Below are positions 44,102 through 55,551 of a stretch of 64,000 bases of DNA, piece by piece. This DNA is from Macrolepiota albuminosa (taxonomy: Eukaryota > Basidiomycota > Agaricomycetes > Agaricales > Agaricaceae), in assembly GCA_027475525.1 (NCBI GenBank), contig JAMWFC010000053.1, forward strand, positions 992,001 to 1,056,000, in the 5' to 3' direction. Made by a program: the position numbers and the translations under genes. Each line of letters starts with the position of its first letter. The stretch's first letter is position 1. The notes below the pieces were generated by a model. The model saw only the letters and a program-made list of their open reading frames with translations, ran no database searches and was not told the DNA's origin.

Positions 44102-47100
44102 TTGGCGACGATCACGGAGATGTGGCACTAACGCTGGAATATGACCATTCTACTGGTCTTGTAACCGTTATATCTACTGCTTTTCTTGACGAAGACGTTT
44201 TAACTACTTTATCTGCTACCGACGCTGAGCTTTCCCAGAAAAACCCAAACATTACTGACTCTGCTCTAGCGTACTTGTACCTTACTGCTTCCAAATCATT
44301 TCAAAACATTGAGTCTACCGATACTTATCTCACTACCCTTCCTGGAGCATCGTCTCCTGCCGTTCTCGGACTTGCCGCTCCTCAGGCTACAGTTCCCCTT
44401 TTCACCTCTGTATATAACCAAGCTAACGCTCCCAAAAGGAAAGGGGTTCAAGTCAAAAAGAAATATAAACCAGTCGCACTCAAAACAAAACCCATCGCTA
44501 CGCACTCTCCTGAGACGTTTAGAATCGAGCGCCAGATTGTTGGCAACCCTCTTGCCGACATGCCAACCTTATTACCGAATCCACCACCCTTTCAGCACAT
44601 GAGACGTTTTACCACAGAGCGCCAACAACAATTCGTGAAGGAGCATGACACAGGATTTTTAACCAAAGATGAGTTGAATGTCCTTACCGACCTCGTCGCT
44701 AAGCAAGATAAAGCCTTTGCTTGGGAGGACTCAGAACGCTGCAGTCTACGAACAGATTTCTTCCTGCCTGTTGTAATCCCGACCATTCCTCACGTGCCTT
44801 GGACTGAGCACAACCGACTGTTACCGCCTGGAATCGAAGCTGAGGTCTGCCAAATCATTAGGACCAAGATACAGGCTGGCGTCTATGAACCCTCCAATAG
44901 CTCTTACCGCTCCCAATGGTTTTGCGTCCTCAAAAAGAATGGCAATCTATGCATAGTGCACAGTCTCGAGCCGCTGAATAGAGTTATAATATGACACTCT
45001 GGCATACTGCCTTTTCCTGACCACATTGCCGAGTCCTTTGCTGGGCGTATTTGTGGCGCCACCCTTGACCTCTATGTTGGCTAATATGAATGCCTGATAC
45101 ACCCTTCTTCCCGGGATCTCACTGCTTTCCAAACTCCGTTTGGCGCCTTGCACCTAGTCACTTTACCGATGGGCTGGACAAACTCAGTCCCCATATTCCA
45201 TGACGACATCACTTACATCCTCCAGCCAGAGATATCGCATAATGTCCTTAGCTTTATTGATGACGTTGGCGTCAAAGGCCCCAAAGACTGGCGACTCATA
45301 AACAGCTTACCGGCGACCCATCCCAATAACTCCAACATTTGCTTAGCGCTTTGGGAGTTTTTCCAGCTACTCAACCAAGTTCTCCAACGTATGAAGTATA
45401 GCGGTGGAACCTTTAGCGGTCACAAGCTCCTCCTTTGTGTGCCAAGATTCAAAATACTGGGTCACATTTGCACTCCCGATGGTCGCATTCCCGATGAGTC
45501 TCGCTTAGCACTCCTGGAGCGATGGGGTCCTTGCCGTGACTTATCTGAAGTTCGCACCTTTCTTGGTACTGTTGGCGTTCTCAGGATATTTGTCAAGAAT
45601 TTTGCCCATCGTGCACACGCCCTTAACCGACTCACCCGTGCCAACGAGCCCTTCGAATTTGGGCCAGACCTGGTTACTGCACAACAAGACTTAGTAAAAG
45701 CCCTACAAGATGCCAAACCCCTAGTTCCCATCGACTATAGCTCTGCCGACCCAGTTATCTTGGTAGTGGATACCTCGTATATTGCCGTTGGCTACTTCTT
45801 GTGCCAGTGCCTTAGCAACAATCGGAAACAGCAACGCTACAACCGCTTTGGGTCTATCACGCTAAACGACCGAGAATCTTGCTACAGTCAGCCTAAGCTA
45901 GAGCTCTATGGACTCTTCAAAGCCTTCTGGTCACTAAAGATGTATTTGATTGGCGTGCGGAACCTGATTGTTGAAGTCAACGCTAGGTACATCAAAGGCA
46001 TGCTGCAGAATCCTGATATCCAGCCATCTGCTAGCATGAACCGGTGGGTAGTCGCTATCCTCATGTTTCACTTTGAGTTGGTACATGTCAAGAGCTCTTT
46101 CCACGGACCAGATGGACTCTCTAGGAGACCACGGCAGCCTGGCAACCCGGCAGTGGATCCACAAGCTGATAGCGATTTCGAGGACTGGATCGACCGCTTA
46201 CATGGTTTCGTGCACCTCATACAACAGCCAATCCCCCTACTACGACGGCAACAGCCTACCAGCATACTTCTACATCCCATTGTCCCTTACCGCCCCGAAA
46301 TCTTTACCGCACCCCTCACATTCTACATGGCAAGCATCCTTGGACAAGACTTGCCTCCAGTAAAAGTCGTCCAGGAACCCCATCCGCTAAGAGAAGACAG
46401 CAGAAACCTGACCTACAATGCCGTTCCCCAATCTGCCAAGGCAAAGGCAGAAGACAGTCGCTTGTTAATAGTTGAACAATGGATACAAGACCTTAAGCAA
46501 CCTACAGGCCTTACCAACGAGCAATATGCGACCTTTATCTGATATGCCACCCACTTCTTCTTTATCGACAACCGCCTCTGGCAACGAAATCGAGATGGCG
46601 CTCACAAGCTGATCATCAAGCCAGAAAGTCGCTTACAAGTCCTGCGCGCCATGCATGACAAGCTAGGACATAGAGGTCTGTACGCTACCCGAGCTTCTCT
46701 GTTAGAACGATTCTGGTGGCCACACGCTAGTGCCGACATCGCCTGGTACATTAGGACTTGCCACCTATGCCAAATTCAACAGACACGCCAAGTGCTTATC
46801 CCACCAACTGTTGCAATGCCAGCTCCCCTCTTCAGCAAAATTTATGTCAATACCATGCACATGCCCAAATCTGGTTGCTACAAGTACATCATTCAAGGTC
46901 GTTGCTTGCTAATCCACTGGCCTGAATTTCGAATGCTTCAGAGAGAAAATATAGACGCGGTTGCCAAGTGGCTATTTGAGGATGTCATTTGCCGCTGGGG
47001 AGCGCTAAGAGAAATTGTCATGGATAACGGTGCGCCCATTATCAAAGTGCTAACCTATCTTGCCAAGAAATACAATATCCATCATATTCGAGTATCTGGC

Positions 47101-47887
47101 TACAACAAATGCGCCAATGGCCTGGTAGAGAGACCACACTTTGACATTTGGCAAGCGCTCTTCAAGGCAGTCAATGGCGACGAGTTTTGTTGGAGTGAGG
47201 CGACATATTGGAAAGAGTTACCATTCATAAGCGCATGGGTTGTTCTCCCTATTACGTGGCTACTGGCACCCATCCGTTACTCCCTGGGAAAGAGTTACCA
47301 TTCATAAGCGCATGGGTTGTTCTCCCTATTACGTGGCTACTGGCACCCATCCGTTACTCCCTGCTGACATTATAGAGGCAACCTACCTTCAGCCAGCACC
47401 CAACAGTATCTTAGCGACTACTGATCTGATTGCCAGACGAGCTATTGATCTCCAACGAAGAAAAGAAGATTTAGAGCGACTTCACGAGGTAGTCTTTAGT
47501 GCCCGTCGCCAAGCAGCCCTACGATTTGAGACTAAGCATAGCACTACTATCAAGGATTACAACTTCCCGAGGGGCATGCTAGTGCTTATGCGCAATTCCA
47601 AAATTGAGACCTCATATAACAAGAAAATGCGCCCACGCTATCTAGGACCCTTGGTAGTTATCTCTCGTAACCGTGGAGGCGCTTATGTGCTCTGTGAATT
47701 AGATGGTTCAGTACTGCATCGACCTGTTGCCGCCTTTTGCCTATTACCGTATCTCGCCAGGGAACAGATTGACTTGCCATTGAAAGCGCTAGATATTGAC
47801 ACCGCCAAGCTGAGAGAACTTGAAGAAACAGAATTATTGGACGATGATGATTTGCCGACTCTGGTTGAAGAAGAAGAAAATGATTAG
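44077..47887 (+). pseudogene. pol: element C pol (RT, RNase H, integrase)
   Basis: Same domain order as A and B. The N-terminal part is open to a TGA at 44992-44994, with further stops near 45083 and 46542. The RNase H-like part and integrase finger are readable. The integrase has the same D-to-N change as A (IYVNTMHMP). A 13-base net deletion near 47210 plus the 77-bp duplication at 47210-47363 disrupt the region after SEATY. The last part (MRNSKIETSYNKKMRPRYLG) is intact to the stop at 47887. Confidence 0.83.
47210..47363. repeat. 77-bp tandem duplication in C integrase (likely assembly join)
   Basis: 47210-47286 repeated at 47287-47363, next to a separate real 13-base deletion. Confidence 0.9.
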
Positions 47888-48316
47888 AAAAGAATATATT
47901 GATGAGCTCCCTTTTTCTATTACTTATCTTACTTATCTTTCTTGCCGATACTTACTATACTATATTCAACAGACATTTCCTTACATAGTCAAGCCGCAGC
48001 ACTAGCATGTCGCCAACGCTTAGCGCTCTGCGCAACTCTTGTCAAGGGTTTTTTGCTGTGATGATTTACTGAGTGTTTTCCTTTTTACTCAAAATTTGTC
48101 TAAGTCCCTCTCTTATTACCCCTCTTGCTAAAACCTACCTAAGAATGTATGCCGCCTGATTTCTGTTTACTTTACTCTTTTTGCCCTACACTGTTGCGCT
48201 AACTCAGACTACGAGACTTATCCATTCACTTGGCAAGGAGGCGGAAAAATACATTTATAAAAACAGGCGGTATCAAAAAGCTATACAATAAACAACCTAT
48301 CTACGCTAAGGTTCGT
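47888..48316. other. element C spacer between pol and aORF1
   Basis: Closely similar to 29280-29705 of A, including the conserved block at 48041-48085. No gene. Confidence 0.5.
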
Positions 48317-49038
48317 TTAATCACTCTCATCGTCCATTGGCAAGGAATTGTCAGAAACTGGCAAGGAGGAATTGCGAAGAGGAAGAAGGTTGCCAGGCAA
48401 GATGTTGTTGGAAGTTTGCCAGTCCATGGTGGCTTGGCAATCTGCCTGGTAGTCACGAAGAACGCTAAGGCTACGACCCAGGTTGGAGTAGCGCAACCTT
48501 AGCGCCATTAGCTGCCCTCAGACTCGCTCCCATTCTCACCCCATTGCTGCCTCCATCGTTGCTGCCCTCCTCAAAAACCTCTCCAGCATCTCCTGCAGGT
48601 TAAGCGCCACCACCGGGTACACGAGGTCTTGTCCCAGCCAGTTGAAAGCGTTGCCAGTAACCGTTGGCTGCGGCTGGGGAGTCCAAGAGGGATTGACCCT
48701 GGCGACCACGGGGTGCCTAGGCTCCAGTCCAGCAACGTCCTCGGGGTCTGATACCTCCCAAGGGGCAACGCTACCGTAGGGAGGCAGCCAGCGCCACTCA
48801 GGCTCCTCCCTGGCAACTCCTGCCGCTCCCTCCCCTTCGCCTGCCACCACCTCATCACCTTTGCGCTGGGTCGCCAGGGTTTCTTCTTCACCCTCGGCGT
48901 CCTCAGCCCCTCCCGTTGCCATCTCCTCTACCTTCTCCTCATTCCCCATCTCGATGTCGGCGGGGGCTTCTTCTCGCTCCTCTGGCGGCACCAAGTTGCC
49001 AACCACTCCCTGATCTCCTATCTCCTGATCCTTGCCAA
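48317..49038 (-). pseudogene. antisense gene aORF1 of element C, 3' part
   Basis: The minus-strand frame matches the end of the A gene: acidic linker, WRWLPPYGSVAPWEV, SWTPQPQPTV, AFNWLGQDLVYPV and a helical end, broken near 48530 and finishing GNLLPLRNSSLPVSD. About 100 residues between this part and the 53021-side part are missing relative to A. It is cut at 49038 by the LTR. Confidence 0.75.
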
Positions 49039-49556
49039 TGTCAGGGGACCCCTCATTCCTTTCTTCTTTCACTCCTTATTTCTTCACTCTCCTTTCATTC
49101 ACTTCCTTATTTCTTCTACCATTCTCTCATTTGGCTGTTACTACTTCTTCAACACTATCTGTTGGTACTATTCTCAACCTTTGAGGTGCTCTGGTTCTTT
49201 AGCTATCACTCAGACAAGTGTGGGCCCTTCAGCACCGCTCCAGGCTGCTTAGATAAGCCGGAGTTTGCCTTTCTGACTTCTAAAGTCCGGAGTTTTCCTC
49301 CCTTGTTTGCACACTTGTTTGGTTAGTCAATTTTCGAGTTTTTAAGGTTTTGTTGTACTGTACAGTTGTTTCCCATGCTTCAGAGGCCCCAGAAGCGTCC
49401 AACCTGGCATAGGGAATCCCCAGACTTGTTCTCTTTGGATCTCCCTCTGCCAGGTGAGTAGCTACCTTGATATTGTCAGTATATATTCTAATACACTTTG
49501 GATCTCCCTCTGCCAGCTGTGTGACTGAGCCACAGCCTCTAGAGGTCGCCCTTACA
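49039..49556 (+). repeat. LTR-E at the junction of element C and fragment D1
   Basis: Plus strand TGTCAGGGGACCCC to GTCGCCCTTACA, 518 bp. The left flank (GCCAA) lies in the antisense gene of C and the right flank (TGCAC) in the gag of D1; they do not match. So this is not a simple insertion: a deletion or recombination has removed sequence on at least one side. Confidence 0.75.
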
Positions 49557-50700
49557 TGCACATCCATCGGGACTTCGATCCAGGGCCGTCCCTTCTTTTG
49601 AAGCCGGTTGGCCCGGAGGGCCTCTTCGTCCCGTTCGTCGTCGAAGTCGAAGTCTTCGGGGTCTTCCGGGGGTTCCTCGGGGCTTGGCGCGTCGCCCGGG
49701 TCGTGGGCGGCCACGGCGGCGTTGAGTTGGGCCTGGGGGCGGGCGCCGCTGCCAGGGTTAGTATTGGGCGGGCCACGACTCACCGGGAGTCGGCCGCCAG
49801 GGAACGCGGAGGGGCCAGGGTTGCGACCTTGGGGGTTGGGGGTTTCGCCGGAAGGCCAAGGGGGTCCTCCTCTAGGGTTCCATGGGGGTCGGGAATTCGA
49901 ATACTCGCTGCAGTCCTCCCAGTAGCGCTGGTCGATCTGTATGACGAGGGCCTTGTACCCGTCGTAGGAGAGTTGCTTCGGGGCGAGTCGGAGGACGTCC
50001 TTAATGCGTTGTGGCAGGGCGCGGCAGAGGGCGTACCGGAGGGCACTGTAGTTCCAACCTGTTTTGTAAGCTTCCTTCTCAAAACGTACGATAAAGGTGG
50101 TGAAACGTTCTTCCGAGTGCATCCGGAGATTGAAGAGGTTGTCCTCGGCCTCGGCCACGGTGTTGTAGATTTTGAACTTCCCGGAGAACTCGTCGATGAA
50201 GGCTTGCCAGCGAGCGAGTGCCGGGTTGTTGGGGTCGAACTGGATGAGGGCCGTGTAGTGATCGAAGGCGATCCCCTGGAGGTACGATGCGGCAAAGGCC
50301 ACCCGGGAGCTGTCAACCTGAAACGTGAGCGGCTTTGCCTGAAATGTATTGAGACACTGAGTGAGGAAGGTACGCCATTTTTGGGGGTCCTGGCCCGTGA
50401 AAGCGTCGGGCTTTTGGATGTCCAATTGTCCTTTGCGGGCAAGGGCGTTGCGAGCGTCGTCCGGTCCAGCAGCGTTACGGGGAGGAGGGCCAGCATTGTA
50501 ATAATAGTAGTAATGATTACCCCCCCCTCCTTGAGGAGGAAAAGCACCAAGGGCGGGGCCCCACCCGCCGGGAGGTCCTCCTCCGGGTGGCTCACCTGGG
50601 GGTCCACGCCCGGGAGGCCCGTTGTCCCAAGGGGGTTTGTTCCTGCCAGGAGGGGGGCCGGGTCTCCACGCCGGGAGTGGCGGAGGTGGAGGGCCTGGGG

Positions 50701-50852
50701 GTCGTCCTCGAGGTTCAGCTGGGGGTGGCGGAGGCGGTCGGGGAGGGTTCGGCGGTGTCGGGTCGGGCGGAGGGGGGGTCGTCCTCGAGGTTCAGCTGGG
50801 GGTGGCGGAGGCGGTCGGGGAGGGTTCGGCGGTGTCGGGTCGGGCGGAGGGG
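50701..50852. repeat. 76-bp tandem duplication in D1 gag
   Basis: Period 76 between GTCGTCCTCG at 50701 and 50777, at a G run where one base could be lost. Confidence 0.75.
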
Positions 50853-51710
50853 GATTAGGTGCTGGGTTGGGTGCCGGGTTGCGCGAGGGTCGGGCTTGCA
50901 TCGGGGGTCGCGGGGGGTTCCGTAGGTCGAAGTGGGGTGGCGGATCGCGGCGGAAGTTGCGTTCTGGAAGGGCCGGGGCAGACATGGAGGGTGGTGCTGG
51001 TGCTGGGGCGGGCACGGGCACGGGACATTGTTTGTTGTTGTCGCACGTGAGCTCGTCAATGTAGCATAGCGTGTCGTCCGTACTAGGGGTGTCCCCCCGG
51101 GCTCTACCGGGGTTCGTCAGGGGCGAGGGTCGGGCGTTGTCCATTCGCGGGAGGGGTTCCAGGGGTCTCTGGGGCTGCCCCCAGGTCTCGAAGGTACTAG
51201 GAACGGAGTTAGCCCTGCGACGAGTTGACAAGCCTACCGTGCGGGCAGCGGGTTGGTCGAAAAGGCCTCCAGTCGGGTTGAGGGACCGTAATATGGCTGA
51301 GGCGTTCTGCCGTTCTTCCCGTTGTCGTTGCTCCGGAGTGGGGACCGTGGGGGCTGCCGGGACTGCTGGGGCCGGTTCCGGGGGTTCCCGTCAAATGTGA
51401 ATCGAGCGACCTGGGTCTGCGGGGTCGTTGAGGGGCCGAGGGGAGGGGGACGCGTGGACTTCGTCGAGCAGTTGCTGTAATTCTTCCCGGAGGATCGTAT
51501 TGCGCCTATACTTTACCATGGTTTGCTCTGGGAGTTCTCCTCGCGTGAGGCGATCCCCGAATTCGACCAGGCAGTGAGCCCATTCCTCCGGAGTGCCTTC
51601 GAAGTCGTCGTGTCCGAATTCCATGAGCAGCGTCCTTGTCCGTTGCGCGAAGTTCTCTGGCGAGATCCTGAGGGAGCGGAGTACCTCGTCCCGTTGCCGT
51701 TCATACTCCT

Positions 51711-51864
51711 CGAGGCGTCGTCGTCCCATTGGCGAGGGAGGGGTTCGAGCGGGTGGAGCGGCGGCCGGGTAATGACGAGGGGGGTAGCGAGGCGTCGTCG
51801 TCCCATTGGCGAGGGAGGGGTTCGAGCGGGTGGAGCGGCGGCCGGGTAATGACGAGGGGGGTAG
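51711..51864. repeat. 77-bp tandem duplication in D1 gag (likely assembly join)
   Basis: 51711-51787 repeated at 51788-51864. Confidence 0.9.
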
Positions 51865-52265
51865 CCGGGGTAGGGGGGTCCTTGGGGTTCTCGGGGTTGG
51901 GGGACGGGGCGCTGGTAACCGTAGTAGGGGGTGGGTGCAAAGGGGCCCTCGCTGGGGGGAATCGGGCGAGGTCCGCTGGGTACAGGTGGGGTCTCCGGCA
52001 GGCCCCCGGGGATGCTCCGGTACGAGGGGACCTCCACGGGTTGTGCCATGGCTAAATTGGGCGGAGAGACCCAGGTCGTAGAGGGACGGGTCGGGGGCCC
52101 AGTGGCGGTGGAGATATGGAGGTTCGTACGGGAGAGGTGGATAGATAGGGCGGGGGGTCTGCGCGGAGTAGTGCTCGGGTACCGGGCGTCCATAAGGGTC
52201 GGTCTGGTACCCGGTGGGGTAGTAAGTGTGAGTATACGTAGCCATCAAGAACGGTGTAAGGAGAG

Positions 52266-52277
52266 AGTCTTGATATT
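52266..52277 (-). other. D1 primer-binding site, probable self-priming type
   Basis: On the minus strand AATATCAAGACT follows the 5' LTR by one base. It is the exact complement of 12 bases inside that LTR (52644-52655), which lie about 29 nt downstream of a TTATAG box in the LTR's sense direction. This fits the Tf1/sushi mode, in which the RNA 5' end primes reverse transcription. Confidence 0.6.
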
Positions 52278-52278
52278 A

Positions 52279-53020
52279 TGTCAGGTTCCGCTGAGTCGGG
52301 GGCCTTCCAGGAAAGCAACGCCCTTACGATGCGGACTTGACCTACGAATACTCGGGTGTCTGGAACTCCGAGGCTAGGGCTCCGGGGTTCAAGACGGGGA
52401 CAGGGGTAATCCCGGGATAGGGGACTAGAGTCCGGAGGTTTTGGGTTGGAGGTAACTGGAGTTAGGGGGGGTCGAGTCGTGAACCGGAGGTTCTAAGACG
52501 AGACCAAGTTAGTAACTTAAGGGTCGCGAAGTGCGTACCAAAGCTTAGAGCACGCGAATACTAAGGCGTGCCAGTTGAAGCGTACCAAACAAGGCGTACC
52601 AGTCAAGCAGAGGGCACGCAATATCCAAAGTAACAGTGTATGCAATATCAAGACTAGCGAATACAACAAGGAACTACGCTATAAGTACTACGGGACCCGG
52701 TCTCGGGGTTCCGGGGTGTCTGGGATGGGCTCCGGGGGTCATTGAGTAGCGGCAGGGGCTGTATACCGGGATCGCGCGTGTGGGGCGCGCGATCAATTGG
52801 CGCGGAGGGAGCTATGATGCATGATGCGTGATAGCCGGAAATGGGCTGCGTGATCCGGTCGTTGATCGGGGCTGGTGGCGGCTGATGGCGGTCCTTGATG
52901 CGCGTGATGGCGGTGTCGGCGGTCGTGATGGCGGGGCGTGTCCTGTGGGGTCAGAGGGAGGGTCCCGGATGGTGTTCCAGGGGTGTCCCGGGGTGGGCCC
53001 AGAGGGGAGGGGTCGTGACA
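52279..53020 (-). repeat. D1 5' LTR
   Basis: 742 bp, TGTCAGGTTCCGC to GGTCGTGACA on the plus strand. It is related to the F LTR at 56950 (same ends, and a shared AATATCAAGACT segment). It sits inside the cluster exon of the C antisense gene. Confidence 0.8.
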
Positions 53021-54449
53021 GATTCTGACCCATCTCCTTGGCGCGTTGGCAATGCCAAGGAGGCCTGTCCAACTGCTGCCATGCCACCAGCAGCAACCTT
53101 CTTCCTCTGCCCCTCCACAAACTCCCTAGCCCTCCGTACCAGAACAGCGCAGGAAAACGTCTCCTCGACAAGAGCATCTGGCACGCCGCCACGCTCGCGA
53201 CTTTTGGCCCCGTTGATGGTGCAAGCGCGCTTGAGGGCACCACAGCAATAGCAAGGCTAGGCCCCAGTCGGGAACCAGCAGCCTTCTGGGTCGTTATCCG
53301 CCCAGCACTTGTCACACTAGCATTAAAAGTTAGCCAGAGACTAAAGAAGACAGAAAAGTCACTTACCACTCTCCGTGCCTCCTTAAAGGCCTGCCAAGTC
53401 GCCAAGGAAATGGTCTTCTTCCCCTTCATTTCCTCCATTACGACCCCAGCCTCTTGCCCCTCATCAAGGATGGCCTTCTCCCGATGCGGCAAAAGCAAAC
53501 CTCTCAGCTCCTTGTCGTCAAAGGAACTTTGAGTTGGCGCCTAAAAAGACTTAGTAATGCAAAAACTAAGTTTAAAAAAAAGTGCCCCTTACCGCGTATT
53601 GAGGAGCTGCCTTGCGACCCTGCAAATGTTGTTAGCAACCATCGGCAACGACAAGCAAAATCAGGACTTACCTTGCATTTGGAAGCACCTACCGGCTTCC
53701 TTGGCGAGCCCGACTTGCTAGCCGGCAACACTGGGCTCAAAGTGCTGCCGGCGCGACCTACCTTGCCGGATTCTCCAGTCTCCTGCCTCTTGGTGGCAGG
53801 CGCCTTCCCCGCAGCAACTCCCTCCATCTCTTCTGCCAACTCCCTGACCTGCTCCCGCTCCTCCAAAGCCCTGGTAATCTCCCAGGCATCCTGGAACACT
53901 TCTTCTTGCCATGCTGCCAGCTCCTCAGCCACCTGCATGCACGCTAGAGGCGCCAACACCTCTTGTTTACTGTGAGGTGACAGATCAGACCAAAGCTAAG
54001 TCAAAAGAATAGGTTAGGAATACTCACTCTGCTGCGGGCGCGCTTACCGTCATTGGCAAGGCATTGGACAGAATATCCTCCAACTCGTCCTCAATCGTTG
54101 GGACGGGAGGAGGCACCTGGCAGCTCAATCAGCTAGCAACACGGCAAGGACTAAAAGCACTTACAAAGCGAGAAAATGGCGCTAACCAGTCGGCGCCACG
54201 ATTGTCAACATAGCGGGCTTGGCACCACTCCCACACCTCGATCTCCTTATCCCACCCTATGCCAAGAACGTGAACTTTATAACAGCGTTCCAACAGTTTC
54301 ATTACGGCAACAATCAAGTTTGGAGGTGCCTCCGTGCCCACACCCTCGATGCGCCTAACAAACCTGTTGGCCTTTTCAATATAAGCGGAAGCGGCGTCTT
54401 GAGCCTCGCAAGACGGTACTGGGGGTGGAGTTGGAATACGGAAAGACAT
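53021..54449 (-). pseudogene. antisense gene aORF1 of element C, 5' part
   Basis: Exon 1 is 54449-54165 (285 nt, same length as in A; IEKANRFVRRIEG, GADWLAPFSRF) and ends at GTAAGT. Later exons follow A. The cluster exon starts at 53316 after an intron ending GCTAG. It reads CDKCWADNDPEGCWFPTGA, then TAG (53259-53257) where A has Gln, then CYCCGALKRAC with one Arg changed to Cys. Both changes fit C-to-T. The exon is then cut by the D1 LTR at 53020. Broken copy; it confirms the exon structure of A. Confidence 0.8.
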
Positions 54450-54608
54450 TTTATTTTAATAAAGCGCCAGGTAAAATCAGGGAAGAGAGGTGAAGTCCAA
54501 ACTTATGCGCCAGGACTATAAACAAAATCTCAAGAACGCACGGACCACTTGTCACAAAAGCGGTAATGGTAGCCTTATTTGGTGACTGAGGACAGTCAAT
54601 TTTTCAGT

Positions 54609-54618
54609 TGGGGGGAGA
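54609..54618 (+). other. element C polypurine tract
   Basis: GGGGGGAGA run before the 3' LTR with the same upstream hairpin and T-rich box as in A and B. Confidence 0.72.
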
Positions 54619-55551
54619 TGATAGGCCATACAGGATTAGCGCATCAACGGCAGGCTACGGAAACACGGCACAGGTCCGGGATACCTTAGCGCGTGCTAAC
54701 TAACCAATTTTGGCAATATTTGACAGCTGTGCACGGCAAGAAGCAGATCCAATCAATGATAGCACCGACGGCAGACAGAATAACAACTGACAGATGGCAT
54801 CAGTCACTGACGACAGCACTTAGCGAGAAGCCTGATGATCTATCAAAAACTGACGGACAGCTTGGCGTTTGACCTTGGTGTCTGACACCGCTTAGCACCT
54901 TGATCTGGCACCTGACATTGCTAAGCATTTTGGACAGACAGAAGGGTGATGGATTGATGGTTTAGCTTCGCGATCTGTTGCCTGGCGTTGCCAAGGGTCT
55001 TGAAAGGATGGTAGGGATCTGAAACCGTTGGAGCTACCCCTATGAAATTTTCTAGTTTACCGCACTTTGGCAATGGTTGGTCACTGGCAATGGTGAACTC
55101 TTTGTAGTATATAAAGTACTTACCGACTTGTACATAGAAGAGAGAATAATAGACCAGAGTTTCCTGCTCCCCTTTCTTCAGTCTCCCTTATGCTCGAGAT
55201 TTTATTTACGGTCGGCAACGTCGAACTCGTTGGCAGTTGCAGACTATCGCTAGTCTTCAACCTATTCGCGCCTTGCAGCTACGGCAGGCATTTATGACGC
55301 TTAGACTTTGCTAAGCTTACTGTGTTCTTGCCGTTGACATTGCCGTATTTGCTTACCGCTCCCTTCATAGGCGCTTTACCTTAGCGCTTTACACTTGCCG
55401 ACCCCCTTACCAACATTTCCCCATTTTCATAGGCGCGTTCTCTGGGACCTGCCTGGGACTCCTCACATCACTTATAGCATACCCAATGCTAGCTTTTGGT
55501 ACTGTAACACTATAGTTATATTTGTTACTGACCAAACTTTGGGCGTCATCA
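54619..55551 (+). repeat. element C 3' LTR
   Basis: 933 bp, TGATAGGCCATACAGG to GGGCGTCATCA. It lacks a few bases after TGATAGG compared with the 5' LTR and has a short extra segment near 55260. Confidence 0.86.

Larger units (their letters stand above)
49557..52248 (-). pseudogene. gag: chromo-Gypsy D1 gag, truncated
   Basis: Starts near ATG 52245 after the 5' LTR. A long Pro/Arg-rich N-terminal region includes MEFGHDDFEGTPEEWAHCL and RRNTILREELQQLLDEV (about 51640-51460). Then the capsid domain begins at ATG 50425: KPDAFTGQDPQKWRTFLTQC, YLQGIAFDHYTALIQ, DEFSGKFKIYNTVAEAEDNL, RMHSEERFTTFIVRFEKEAY, RDALRLAPK-like and YKALVIQIDQRYWE, the standard retrotransposon Gag domain. It runs into LTR-E at 49556 before any zinc knuckle, so nucleocapsid, protease and pol are lost. 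Tandem duplications at 50701 (76 bp) and 51711 (77 bp) shift the frame in the Pro-rich part. Confidence 0.82.
40430..55551 (+). mobile_element. Gypsy element C (family 1), inserted in LINE-b
   Basis: LTRs at 40430-41347 and 54619-55551 are flanked by the 4-bp duplication ATGT (40426-40429 and 55552-55555). The interior matches A closely in gag and pol. The antisense gene is present but broken by a foreign segment (49039-53020). Numerous stops and frameshifts show an inactive copy. Confidence 0.88.

Noticed and set aside
49556..51231. Long ORFs on both strands in GC-rich DNA (502 and 483 codons)
   Set aside because: They are low-complexity frames opposite or beside the D1 gag; only the frame with the Gag domain motifs is supported.
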